From positions 24,863-77,082 of the forward strand of contig NZ_PJJM01000085.1 in NCBI RefSeq assembly GCF_002929805.1: 52,220 nucleotides of DNA, given 5' to 3'. The DNA comes from Cryobacterium sp. Y50 (GTDB taxonomy: Bacteria > Actinomycetota > Actinomycetes > Actinomycetales > Microbacteriaceae). Of this stretch, positions 33,984 to 42,544 are shown one piece after another. Numbering within the stretch: position 1 is the stretch's first letter; each line of letters opens with the position of its first letter. The notes beneath the pieces are model-generated. The model did not search any database. It saw only the letters and a program-made list of their open reading frames with translations, and was not told the DNA's origin. The translations under genes and the position numbers were made by a program.

Positions 33984-34051
33984 ATCCGCCAGCTGACTAG
34001 ACAATCGAGCGATTCCCTGTTTCTGAATTCAGAATTTGAGTCTTGCGCGTC

Positions 34052-34801
34052 ATGACCGAGGCGAATCAGCCGGTGCCCGCTCGCATGCCGAAGTTATCTC
34101 TGGGCCGGATCGGCAGCACAGCGCAAGAAGACATCGATGAATCCTTGCGCGCGCTGCGCGAGATGCAACTGGACGTCAACGCGCACGCTCGAATCAGGGC
34201 CTATCGCCCACTTCCTACCGTGGCATTCAGCCGACGTGAGAGCCTGATGCCTGAATTCGCCGAAGCCTCGGCGGCCGCTCGTAGCTTCGGCTTTGACCCA
34301 GTGATCCGCCTCGCGGGAGGACGAGCAGTGGCGTACGACCAGACGTGCCTGATTATCGATCTCATGGCGCCCTTGGAGTTCTACAATAATCACATAGCGG
34401 CCTTTGAGGCTGGAGCTGGTTGTTTCCGGGATGTACTGGGTGACCTCGGCCTGGACGCTCGAGTAGGTCCAGTCGTGGGGGAATACTGCGCGGGTGACCA
34501 CAGCGTCAACGCGCGTGGGCAGGTGAAGGTCGTTGGAATCGCTCAACGGGCCATGCGGCGGGCCAGACTTTTGACCGCTTGCCTCGTGCTGGAAACACCC
34601 GAGCGCCTGCGGCCAGTCGTGGACGCTGTCTACGGTGCAATGAAGCTTGAGTGGTCGCCAGCGAGTTTGGGGAGCGTGCGTGGCGAGGGGGCGCAAGGAA
34701 CACTCGACGAAATCGTGCGCGAGCTCGTGAGCGGGCTCCAACAACGACACGCCGAATGGGCGTTCCCGCATTTAACTCAAATTGACGATGCGGGTACGTA
34801 A
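34052..34801 (+). CDS. Lipoate-protein ligase family protein
   Basis: Enzyme of 249 residues that attaches lipoate (or octanoate) to a lysine of lipoyl domains. Motifs: the lipoate-binding strand VIRLAGGRAVAYDQTCLIID near 88-107 (normally RRxSGGGAVYHD), and VVGEYCAGDHSVNARGQVKV then GIAQRAMRRARL with the conserved Lys contacting lipoyl-AMP. It resembles the LipM/LplA group with a C-terminal helical tail. The ATG at 34052 is preferred to the TTG at 34043. Its place, two genes after an operon containing a free lipoyl protein, suggests that it is the dedicated ligase for that carrier. Promoter details between it and the NUDIX gene are not evident. Confidence 0.82.
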   Translation: MTEANQPVPARMPKLSLGRIGSTAQEDIDESLRALREMQLDVNAHARIRAYRPLPTVAFSRRESLMPEFAEASAAARSFGFDPVIRLAGGRAVAYDQTCLIIDLMAPLEFYNNHIAAFEAGAGCFRDVLGDLGLDARVGPVVGEYCAGDHSVNARGQVKVVGIAQRAMRRARLLTACLVLETPERLRPVVDAVYGAMKLEWSPASLGSVRGEGAQGTLDEIVRELVSGLQQRHAEWAFPHLTQIDDAGT

Positions 34802-34859
34802 GACCGCTTGCTTTTGAGCGCAGAGGACTCCGCGAAGTATTTCCGTCAGTTGCGCATCA

Positions 34860-35804
34860 TTAAATGTTGTACAGGGCTCTCGCCTCGTCCGGGGTCGCTA
34901 TGGGCCGGCCGACTTCTCGCGCGATTTCCTGGGCCTGCTGAAGCAGCTCTAAGTTCGTCGGATTTCGAGCCGGATCATAGAACAATTCCAGTCCGGTTTT
35001 GATGTGGCCTCCGAGCTCGATTGCCCTGCGGAGGATCGAGGTGTCGTCGAGTGCTCCCTGACCCCAGATCGAGATGTACCAGGGATGTTTGACTTTCGCT
35101 TCTTCGATCATCCATAGGTAGTAGTACAGGCTCTCAAGACTCGGTTTCATGCCGTTCGTTCCGATGGGATCTGTAGCAGTGAGACCGTAGTCCCCGATGA
35201 GGTAAAAATCCCACATGGAGCCCGGCGTGGAGAGCCCTTTGTTGACGTAGTGCATGGCGTGGCGAAGGTGCCCGGGTTCGTAGACGCCGAAGACCATGGG
35301 GGTGCCTTGCTCACGCAACATCCTGATTTGGCTGCCAACGCGTTCGTAGTTGAACCCGAATTCTGGGCCCGCGAGGTATCCCTCGGCATCCGCTTCTGTA
35401 GCGAACAGCGTCAGCCCAGTGTCGACACAGGCAATCCGAACGTTCGCCTTCTCGACCAGGAAAGGAATGTGTTGGAGACCGTTCTCGTCCCCTTTGAGGC
35501 GCAGGTTGTTACAGGTCGTGGGGTACCAGGTGATGTTGGGGTGCTTGTGCAGCACCTTGTCCCAGGTGCGCATGTAGTCCTTGAAGGCGTCTTCGCCCAT
35601 GAGGTCGAAACTGGTGTTGTGGGCATGGATCGCACCGGCTCCGGCTTCCCAGCACCGAATCGCTTCTTCCGCAATCTCGTCATAGGAAATTGGGGTGTTG
35701 GGGTTCATTTCTTTCGTACGGATCCCATTGATGTGAGACTCGATAATCACCGGGTAGTCCCAGTTCGGCTTCATGTCCGCATACTTGTCGAGGGCAGTGC
35801 CCAT
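34860..35804 (-). CDS. BKACE (DUF849) beta-keto acid cleavage enzyme
   Basis: Metal-dependent enzyme of 314 residues that condenses a beta-keto acid with acetyl-CoA, giving acetoacetate and a new acyl-CoA. The N-terminal part has VIIESHINGIRTK and the first metal-ligand pair AIHAHNTSFD (two His), followed by WYPTTCNN and a later YISIWGQGALDD and KTGLELFYD, where a conserved Glu binds zinc. Fits the family length. AAGAGA stands before the ATG at 35804. It is convergent to the lipoate ligase gene. The keto acid substrate is unknown; acyl-CoA production is shared with the dehydrogenase complex of the long operon. Confidence 0.85.
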   Translation of the reverse strand: MGTALDKYADMKPNWDYPVIIESHINGIRTKEMNPNTPISYDEIAEEAIRCWEAGAGAIHAHNTSFDLMGEDAFKDYMRTWDKVLHKHPNITWYPTTCNNLRLKGDENGLQHIPFLVEKANVRIACVDTGLTLFATEADAEGYLAGPEFGFNYERVGSQIRMLREQGTPMVFGVYEPGHLRHAMHYVNKGLSTPGSMWDFYLIGDYGLTATDPIGTNGMKPSLESLYYYLWMIEEAKVKHPWYISIWGQGALDDTSILRRAIELGGHIKTGLELFYDPARNPTNLELLQQAQEIAREVGRPIATPDEARALYNI

Positions 35805-36204
35805 GGTTCACTTCTCTTTCTCACGATGACTTCATCTGCAGCGATGTAGTGCTTCGGCAAAACCGAACAATGAATTTGGACCCAGTCCGCAGACATTCGC
35901 CCGACTGCAAATCAAGAAGCCTTCAAACGAGTGCCGGACGGACGTAGTGTTTTCCAGTCAGAGTGTGCAACACACATGAAACGCGAACGCGATTGGAACT
36001 GGGCACCGTCAGCGACATCGCTGATGGGCGCTTCCGCGGGCATCCCCGTTCAAGTTGTGTTTGTTCAAAAAACCTTCCAACAGTTCGCGCCTCGATCGGC
36101 GTCATCGGCTGAGATGTCAACCGATTCCACCAGACGGCGCAACACGCTGATTTTTCGTACCGAGCACTATTCGTTGACAGATATATCCCGGTTGGGATAT
36201 AAAA
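35805..36204. other. Gene-free region between BKACE and epoxide hydrolase genes
   Basis: About 400 bases with divergent promoters expected. The plus-strand open frame at 35931 has no ribosome site and no recognisable sequence. ATATATCCCGGTTGGGATAT (36181-36200) is an imperfect palindrome centred on CCGG, just before the direct-repeat operator; it could be a second regulatory site. Confidence 0.5.
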
Positions 36205-36237
36205 TGAATATACACGCAGTTATTGAATAAAAACATA
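36205..36237 (+). promoter_or_regulatory. Putative operator, site B (epoxide hydrolase)
   Basis: TGAAT at 36205 and TGAAT at 36224 are exactly 19 bp apart; the second is within TTGAATAAAAACATA (36223-36237). The arrangement is that of sites A and C. It lies 36 bases before the TTG start. Confidence 0.5.
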
Positions 36238-36273
36238 CTTTGCTGGTGCGACGCAGAACTAGGAGGTTCTAAG

Positions 36274-37509
36274 TTGTCGAATTCGTTTGATGTTCGTCCG
36301 TACGAGATCCGCATCCCCGACGCAGATCTTGACGACATGATCCAGAGGCTGAAACGAACACGATTCCCTCAAGACTTTGGGAACGAAGACTGGCGCTATG
36401 GCTACAATACCGAGTACCATCGCACCCTCATCGACTACTGGATCAATGAGTACGACTGGCGCGCAGTAGAGCGCCAGATGAATGAACTCCCGCACTTCAA
36501 GGTCAACGTGATGGGTGTCCCGCTGCACTTCATCCATGTACGCGGCAAGGGGCCAAACCCGAAGCCGCTGCTTCTCCACCATGGCTGGCCCTGGACTTTC
36601 TGGGACGTGCGCAAGATCATAGGGCCTCTTACGGACCCGGTGAAGTTCGGCGGCTTGGAGTCTGATTCGTTTGACGTGGTTCTAATCTCCCTGCCCGGCT
36701 ATGGGTTTTCCTCCCCGCTAACGGAGACGGGATGGAATTTCTGGAAGACCGCCGATCTCGAGAACGTCCTGATGAAGCAGATTCTTGGATACGACCGCTA
36801 CGCCACCGCGGGGGGGGATTGGGGAGCGTTGATCGCACAACAGCACGGACACAAGTACGAATCCGACGTCATCGGTGTCTATACGCACTTTCCAGCGCAG
36901 ATGTCGCATTATCTCGCAGATCATCCAGATCAGCCCGAGGGCGTGGCGTACGACTCTGCTTTGGGATTGCCAGCGGCAAGCGAATACTCCGATGACGAAT
37001 CCGGCTGGTTCGATCGGGGCAAGTTGTTCGTCGAGAATGAGAGCGGCTACGGGGAGCTTCAGCTGACGAAGCCACAGACGCTCGCGGCGCTCGTCGCCGA
37101 CTCACCTGCAGCGCAGCTGGCATGGATCACCGAGAAGCGGTACTTCTGGGGCCTCGCAGAGCGTGGCAGCGGCACAGAATTATTCGAGCGTGTTTGGCCA
37201 AAGGAAGACTTGATTACGACCGCCGCGGTGTACTTTCTCACGGGAACGGGCGGGACCTCCTCCCGGTACTACTGGGAATGCCGGGGGAACCCGTGGACGC
37301 CGAGTCATAATCGGTTTCCGGTCGTGGGAGTACCGACCGCGGTTTCGATATACCCGGGCGAGATTTACAAGCCGCCGAAAACCTGGACGGAGAAGTACTT
37401 TAACCTGCAGCAGTACCGGGTCCATAGCAGCGGTGGTCACTTCGCTCCTCTTGAAGAACCCGATATCTACGTGGCGGACGTCCGTGATTTCTTCCGAACT
37501 CTGCGCTGA
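36274..37509 (+). CDS. Epoxide hydrolase (EHN family, alpha/beta hydrolase)
   Basis: Alpha/beta hydrolase of 411 residues with the N-terminal epoxide-hydrolase domain (YEIRIPDADLDDMIQRLKRT and WRYGYN). The oxyanion-hole motif is LLLHHGWPWTFWD, the nucleophile Asp is in the elbow GGDWGALIAQ, and the catalytic His is in SSGGHFAPLEEPD; Tyr residues in the cap would activate the epoxide ring. TTG at 36274 is chosen as the start because AGGAGG lies 7 bases upstream and no ATG is in place. Substrate unknown. The operator-like repeat upstream suggests control by the same regulator as the transporters. Confidence 0.85.
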   Translation: MSNSFDVRPYEIRIPDADLDDMIQRLKRTRFPQDFGNEDWRYGYNTEYHRTLIDYWINEYDWRAVERQMNELPHFKVNVMGVPLHFIHVRGKGPNPKPLLLHHGWPWTFWDVRKIIGPLTDPVKFGGLESDSFDVVLISLPGYGFSSPLTETGWNFWKTADLENVLMKQILGYDRYATAGGDWGALIAQQHGHKYESDVIGVYTHFPAQMSHYLADHPDQPEGVAYDSALGLPAASEYSDDESGWFDRGKLFVENESGYGELQLTKPQTLAALVADSPAAQLAWITEKRYFWGLAERGSGTELFERVWPKEDLITTAAVYFLTGTGGTSSRYYWECRGNPWTPSHNRFPVVGVPTAVSIYPGEIYKPPKTWTEKYFNLQQYRVHSSGGHFAPLEEPDIYVADVRDFFRTLR

Positions 37510-37608
37510 CGCAGGATCTTCGGGCGCCACATCGTAACGAAACGGTCACGTGTGGGCTGTCTGTCAAAATTCTCTTGCGTGCACGCGAAACGACCCTTAG
37601 TATCGCAA

Positions 37609-37641
37609 TGAATCATTATTGATTTGTTGAATAAAAATGCA
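37609..37641 (+). promoter_or_regulatory. Putative operator, site C (second transporter operon)
   Basis: TGAAT at 37609 and TGAAT at 37628 are 19 bp apart; the second lies in TTGAATAAAAATGCA (37627-37641), nearly identical to site A (TTGAATAAATATGCA). It is 43 bases before the start codon of the receptor gene. Confidence 0.5.
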
Positions 37642-37684
37642 CAACACCTGAATCTAGGCCTTACCCACGACAAAGGAGTCAAAG

Positions 37685-38839
37685 ATGTCTCTCAGAAACA
37701 AACGCGGCGTGATCCGCCTCGCCGCCTTCGCGGCTGTTGCTGCGCTCGCACTCGCCGGGTGCACGTCGACCGCAGGTGGAGCCGACACGGCTTCCTCTGG
37801 GCCGATTGCCAAGGAGGACCTGGTCCTCGTTGCATCCGTGATCAACACCACCAACCCTTACTTCATCGCCAACATTGAGGGGGCTAAGGCTCTCTCCAAA
37901 AAACTTGACATTCCGCTCGAGATCATCGATTCACAGGGGTCGTCGCAGACTGAAATCTCAAAGATCCAGGCGATCTTGGCGCAGGGCAAGAAGGTCGTGA
38001 TGTTCGTCAACACCGTAGCGAGCTCGGACACTCCGACGATCGTCGACGCCGTGAAGCGTGCCGGTGGCTTCGTATCGATCTGGTGGAACAAACCGGACAA
38101 CTTCGAGCCCTGGGACTCGGGCGACAACTTTGTGGCCTTCCAGAAGCACGCTGGTGTGGATTCAGGCCGCTGCAACGCTAAGGCAATCGGCGACTCGCTG
38201 GGAGGTAAGGGCAACGTAATCATGTTCCCCGGCGTTGAGGACAGCACGACCAGTGCGACGCGTGTCGCCGGCTTCGAGGCTGAGATGCGTGAGAACTACC
38301 CTGACATCAAAATTCTCGAGAAGCAGGCTTCGAACTGGGATCCGCAGCTTGCTAACCAGAATTCAAAGGACCTGATCGCGAAGTACGGAGATCAGATCAA
38401 TGGCGTCTGGAGCGCCGATGACGGCATGCAGCTCGGCGCGATCCAGGCCTTCGAGGATGCGGGTTTGCTGGACAAGGTCAAGTTCGCCTCCGACGGCCTT
38501 TACCCCGACACGGTGAAAATGATGAAGGAGGGCTACGGCAACAACGCCATTGTCGGGGAAACCTTCCACCGCGGCTACATGGCCTCCGCCATCGGTCTGT
38601 ACACGGCCTACCTTGCCGCGACCGGAGAGATCGTCCCGTCCGAACTACCCAAGGACAAGCGCACGAGCTTCTTTGACATCAAGTGCGTAACGCCCGACAC
38701 TCTTGGCGACTACCTTCAGTACGACGGTGCTGATGCTGCAGATAATTTCGTTGACGATCTCATCGCAAACGGCCCGTGGGACACCGAGCCGGCGACCCTT
38801 GTCGGCGGCGGTGGACCCGAGGTTCTGCCCACGCCGTAG
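37685..38839 (+). CDS. Sugar-type ABC transporter substrate-binding lipoprotein (CUT2)
   Basis: Receptor of 384 residues. Signal peptide AAFAAVAALALAGCTSTA with lipobox and lipidated Cys. The binding domain starts DLVLVASVINTTNPYFIANI and EGAKALSKKLDIPLEII, then has ILAQGKKVVMFVN, GGFVSIWWNKPDNFEPWDSG, an unusually aromatic loop, and VWSADDGMQLGAIQAFEDAG. Longer than the RbsB-like receptor of operon 1 (335 residues) and clearly a different ligand specificity. AAGGAG lies 7 bases before the ATG. Followed by a perfect 15-bp hairpin. Confidence 0.88.
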   Translation: MSLRNKRGVIRLAAFAAVAALALAGCTSTAGGADTASSGPIAKEDLVLVASVINTTNPYFIANIEGAKALSKKLDIPLEIIDSQGSSQTEISKIQAILAQGKKVVMFVNTVASSDTPTIVDAVKRAGGFVSIWWNKPDNFEPWDSGDNFVAFQKHAGVDSGRCNAKAIGDSLGGKGNVIMFPGVEDSTTSATRVAGFEAEMRENYPDIKILEKQASNWDPQLANQNSKDLIAKYGDQINGVWSADDGMQLGAIQAFEDAGLLDKVKFASDGLYPDTVKMMKEGYGNNAIVGETFHRGYMASAIGLYTAYLAATGEIVPSELPKDKRTSFFDIKCVTPDTLGDYLQYDGADAADNFVDDLIANGPWDTEPATLVGGGGPEVLPTP

Positions 38840-38850
38840 CATTACGGCCA

Positions 38851-38895
38851 GCCTGTTCCCGGCCCTCGTCGATCAGACGGGGGCCGGGAACAGGC
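38851..38895 (+). promoter_or_regulatory. Intercistronic 15-bp hairpin after the second receptor gene
   Basis: GCCTGTTCCCGGCCC (38851-38865) is perfectly complementary to GGGCCGGGAACAGGC (38881-38895), loop of 15 bases. No T-run follows, so a message-stabilising or attenuating element is more likely than a full terminator. Confidence 0.75.
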
Positions 38896-38936
38896 GCATA
38901 ACCATTATGTGATCGGTATCTGCGAGGAGAATTCTC

Positions 38937-39986
38937 ATGGTTCACAAAGTTTTAGCGGAACAGGTCGCGGGCGGCATGAACACCACCGCAATCAGGATCC
39001 GCGAATCTGGCATCGAGCGGCGCGCCCGGTTCCGGGGTCTAGCCGAACCGTTGAGTCTACTCGCGGCGCTGGTCGTCCTTATCGGTGTCTTTTCCCTGTT
39101 TAACGAGCGCTTTCTGACGGCGTCCAACCTTCAGAACGTGCTCACCCAGTCGGCTATCCCCTTGATCGTTGCCGTGGGGGCGACTCTGGTCATCCTTCTC
39201 GGATCCATCGACCTGTCCGTGGAGGGGGTCATGGGGGCGACCGGAATGACTTGGATCCTCCTTAGCGCCAATTCGCGCGGAGGAGCGGACCTGGGACCAT
39301 GGGCTTGGGTCATCGCGCTCGGCGTGGCCCTCGTGCTGGGTGTCGCCAGCGGCCTCATTTTCACCGCGCTGAAGGTCCCATCATTTATCGTCACGCTGGG
39401 AATGTGGTATATCGGGCTCGGAATCGCCACAATGCTCTACGGGACCGACCTTCTCCCTCGCCTCGAGGACGAGGCGCTCAGCGGCTGGACTTCGCGCATT
39501 ACTTTAGGGCTGCCTAACTCGTTCTGGGTGGCGCTGCTCGTTATTGGCCTCGGCATACTTGTTCTACGCAGTACCCGGATCGGCCGGGTAACTCTCGCCA
39601 TTGGAAACAGCGAGACGATCGTGCGCTCGGCGGGCCTTCCCGCTTTCCGCGTCAAGGTCGCCGTCTTCGCCATTGCCGCTGTGCTCAGTGGCCTCGGCGG
39701 AATCCTTGCCACTGTCCAACTCGACATCGGTTCGCCCACTGTCGGTTCTGGTGTGCTCTTCATCGTCATCCCTGCTGTTGTCATCGGAGGTACGCACCTC
39801 GGCGGCGGAAAAGGTGGAATTTTGCGCACAGTGCTGGGCGTGTTCCTGCTGACAATCCTCAACAACGGACTCATCCTCTCCGGTGTCGAGTCGAGTTATC
39901 AGTCGGCGGTCACGGGAGTGATCCTGGTCGCAGCAATCGTGTTCGCAGCGTGGTCGCAGCGCGACAGATTACGGGTAGCAAAGTGA
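38937..39986 (+). CDS. ABC transporter permease (CUT2), first of two
   Basis: Inner-membrane permease of 349 residues with a polar N-terminal arm and about ten hydrophobic segments. Landmarks: VILLGSIDLSVEGVMGATGM, LTLAIGNSETIVRSAGLPAF and VIGGTHLGGGKGGILRTVLG. GAGGAG precedes the ATG at 38937; an ATG at 38976 is an alternative. The operon carries two different permeases, so the channel is probably a heterodimer, as in the Lsr and YtfT-YjfF systems. It ends in a GTGA overlap with the ATPase frame. Confidence 0.88.
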   Translation: MVHKVLAEQVAGGMNTTAIRIRESGIERRARFRGLAEPLSLLAALVVLIGVFSLFNERFLTASNLQNVLTQSAIPLIVAVGATLVILLGSIDLSVEGVMGATGMTWILLSANSRGGADLGPWAWVIALGVALVLGVASGLIFTALKVPSFIVTLGMWYIGLGIATMLYGTDLLPRLEDEALSGWTSRITLGLPNSFWVALLVIGLGILVLRSTRIGRVTLAIGNSETIVRSAGLPAFRVKVAVFAIAAVLSGLGGILATVQLDIGSPTVGSGVLFIVIPAVVIGGTHLGGGKGGILRTVLGVFLLTILNNGLILSGVESSYQSAVTGVILVAAIVFAAWSQRDRLRVAK

Positions 39987-39991
39987 TCGAC

Positions 39992-41518
39992 ATGACCACA
40001 ACTCCCGCAGTGCTTCACCTGGACGCCGTCTCCAAAAGCTTTGGATCGAATCATGCCGTTCGCGGTGTGTCCCTCAGCATCCGATCCGGTGAGGTTATCG
40101 GACTTATTGGAGAGAACGGCGCTGGCAAGTCCACGCTATTGAAAATCCTTTCGGGCAACTATCGGCACGATGAAGGAACAATCGCCGTAAACGGACGAGA
40201 AGTCCAGTTTCGTGGACCAGCCGATGCCTTGCGGGCGGGGATCGGTGTCGTACACCAGGAGCAATCACTGTTCACAAACCTCACCGTCGCCGAAAACATC
40301 GAAGTCAATACTCCAATCGGCCGTGGCGGGATCAACCGGTTGGGGCTATACAACTGGCGACGCCTCTACGCGGACGCGGCCAAGGCACTCGACCTCATCG
40401 GATCGCACTTGAATCCGAGGACGCGAGTGAGTGACCTGTCGTTCGTTGACCGCCAGATGGTGGAGATCGCACGGGCGATCCGGGTCAGTGCCTCCAGCGA
40501 CACGACTCCTCTCGTAATCCTCGACGAACCGACCGCGATTCTGGAGAGGACGGAGACCGAAATTCTAGAGAGGGAAATTTCCAAGCTTCGCAACATTGGT
40601 TCGGTAATCTTCGTCTCGCACCGACTCGACGAGGTCATGCGTATCTGCGATCGCGTCGTAGTCATGCGCGATGGCGAGTTGATTGCCGACCGGCGAGTCG
40701 ATGACGTGACCGAAGATGAACTATTTCGACTCATGGTCGGTCGGGAGACGCACGCTGCTGTTCAAAGTCGGCGAAGTATTGAGCCGGCGAGCAGCCCGGT
40801 CATCTCGATTCACGACATCACCAAGGCAGGCGCCTATGCGGACGTGTCGATCAACGCCTACCCGGGCCGCATCCTGGCCATTCTGGGTACCAGCGGCTCC
40901 GGCCGTGAGTCTGTAGCGCGAGCGATCTTCGGGGCAGAAAGCTTCGATTCCGGATCCATCTCGATCGCGGGTTACTCCGGGCGCCACTTGTCCATCAAGA
41001 AGGCCGTCGCCCTTGGCGTGGGATATGTTCCCGCGGAGCGCAAGACGGAGGGAATGGTCGGGGAAATGCCGGCCGATCAAAACATCGCACTCACGCATCC
41101 AGGTTCCGCCGTCATCGGGCCGTTCGAGCTTCCCCGACGCAGGCTGGCTTTGGCACGTATGTGGTTTGAGAAGCTGGACATCCGGCCTCGAGAGCCAGAG
41201 CACATGCTGCAGGACTTTTCTGGCGGCAACCAGCAGAAGGTCGTCCTCGCCAAGTGGTTGAACTCTTCGCAGCTGAAGGCGCTCGTGCTTGACCACCCGC
41301 TCCGAGGCCTCGACCCGGGCGCGGGCGAGACAGTCAAAGCGCAGATCCGATCGGTATGCGATGACGGAACCGCGGTCATCCTCATTCCCGACACGATCGA
41401 AGAGGCGCTAGATATTGCCGACGACATCGTGGTGATGCGAGACGGACGGATCTCAGGCGTCTACGACCTTGGGCACGATAATCCCGCCACTCTGGACCTG
41501 CTCGAAAGGATGCTGTGA
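39992..41518 (+). CDS. ABC transporter ATP-binding protein (CUT2, two domains) with altered domain 2
   Basis: About 508 residues with two ATPase domains. Domain 1: Walker A GENGAGKST, signature LSFVDRQMVEIARAI, Walker B LVILDEPTAIL. Domain 2: loop LGTSGSGRESVARA, signature FSGGNQQKV, and Walker B LKALVLDHPLRGLDP, where His stands in place of the catalytic Glu of DEP. This domain is degenerate in many CUT2 ATPases at the P-loop, but the Glu is usually kept (as in the operon 1 protein). Start ATG at 39992; the GTG at 39983 overlapping the permease stop is equally possible. Confidence 0.88.
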   Translation: MTTTPAVLHLDAVSKSFGSNHAVRGVSLSIRSGEVIGLIGENGAGKSTLLKILSGNYRHDEGTIAVNGREVQFRGPADALRAGIGVVHQEQSLFTNLTVAENIEVNTPIGRGGINRLGLYNWRRLYADAAKALDLIGSHLNPRTRVSDLSFVDRQMVEIARAIRVSASSDTTPLVILDEPTAILERTETEILEREISKLRNIGSVIFVSHRLDEVMRICDRVVVMRDGELIADRRVDDVTEDELFRLMVGRETHAAVQSRRSIEPASSPVISIHDITKAGAYADVSINAYPGRILAILGTSGSGRESVARAIFGAESFDSGSISIAGYSGRHLSIKKAVALGVGYVPAERKTEGMVGEMPADQNIALTHPGSAVIGPFELPRRRLALARMWFEKLDIRPREPEHMLQDFSGGNQQKVVLAKWLNSSQLKALVLDHPLRGLDPGAGETVKAQIRSVCDDGTAVILIPDTIEEALDIADDIVVMRDGRISGVYDLGHDNPATLDLLERML

Positions 41519-42525
41519 TGACCAAGACTGACAACGAGACAACGAAGATCGCCGTGCCTACCCGCAGACGGTTGCAGGCCGTGAAGCGCATCGGAGGCTG
41601 GCATGCGATTGGCCCGATCGTCATCTTCCTTGTGATCCTCCTCGTCGTTGCGATCCTCACGCCAGCATTCATCGGGAGCGGAGGACTCGCGATTATCGCG
41701 TCGTCGTCGGCCCCTATCCTGTTGCTGGCACTCGGGCAGGCGATGGTGCTCAACGTTGGGTCGATCGACCTGTCGAATGCCGCGATTGGGCTGCTGGGAG
41801 CAATCCTTCTCGCGCTGACGCTCGGGCCAGTAGCCGGACTGTCTCCGCTGATCGTGCTCCTTGCCACCACCGCTTTTGGAGCCGTGAACGGTTTGATCCT
41901 GGCATACGCACAGGTACCGTCCTTCGCGCTGACACTGGGCACGCTGGGAATTTTCCAAGCAGCCGCGCTCGTGGCCAGCAACCGGACGACCGTCTACGTG
42001 GCCAGCAACGGGGAGAGCGTTCGCTCGTTGTACGAAAGCGGAATCGCCAATGTGCCGATGACGTTCTGGATGGGCGTCTTGCTTGCGGTCGCTCTCTGGG
42101 CGCTTCTGCGGTACACCCGCATCGGCCGAGGGATGACGGCAATCGGAAAGAACGAGTCTGCCGCGATCTTCTCTGCGGTGCGAACGCGCTCGCTCAAGGT
42201 GCTCGCCTTCGCGCTCTCCGGGTTTGCCGCCGGACTCGCTGGCATCGCGATCATCGCGCAGGCAGGGTCCGCGTCACCCACAGGCCTGGGCAGCGATCTG
42301 CTACTTCCCGCCATTGCCGCAGCTCTGATTGGAGGAACGTCGATCTCCGGAGGTGTAGTTAATCCGCTCACGGTGATCTTCGGAGCGCTGACCGTTGCCC
42401 TTGTTCCCATCGCGACGACCGCAGTCGGCATCGAGGCCCAGGCGCAGAGCTTGGTCTACGGTGCGGTCATCATCGCGGTGGTTGCCCTCACCATGTCGCG
42501 CAACAAGTCAAGCATTGTCAAGTAA
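41518..42525 (+). CDS. ABC transporter permease (CUT2), second
   Basis: Inner-membrane permease of 335 residues. Landmarks: VLNVGSIDLSNAAIGLLGAI, a stretch MTAIGKNESAAIFSAVRTRS, and LIGGTSISGGVVNPLTVIFG. Its GSIDLS motif differs from the GGIDLSVG of operon 1. The ATG at 41518 overlaps the ATPase stop by one base (a GTG three bases earlier also fits). It is the partner of the permease at 38937. Confidence 0.88.
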   Translation: MTKTDNETTKIAVPTRRRLQAVKRIGGWHAIGPIVIFLVILLVVAILTPAFIGSGGLAIIASSSAPILLLALGQAMVLNVGSIDLSNAAIGLLGAILLALTLGPVAGLSPLIVLLATTAFGAVNGLILAYAQVPSFALTLGTLGIFQAAALVASNRTTVYVASNGESVRSLYESGIANVPMTFWMGVLLAVALWALLRYTRIGRGMTAIGKNESAAIFSAVRTRSLKVLAFALSGFAAGLAGIAIIAQAGSASPTGLGSDLLLPAIAAALIGGTSISGGVVNPLTVIFGALTVALVPIATTAVGIEAQAQSLVYGAVIIAVVALTMSRNKSSIVK

Positions 42526-42544
42526 CAAACGAGAGGGAACATAC

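Noticed and set aside
33396..34055. Plus-strand frame of 219 codons across the NUDIX region
   Set aside because: Antisense to a frame with a clear NUDIX box; the plus-strand product has no ribosome site or motif.
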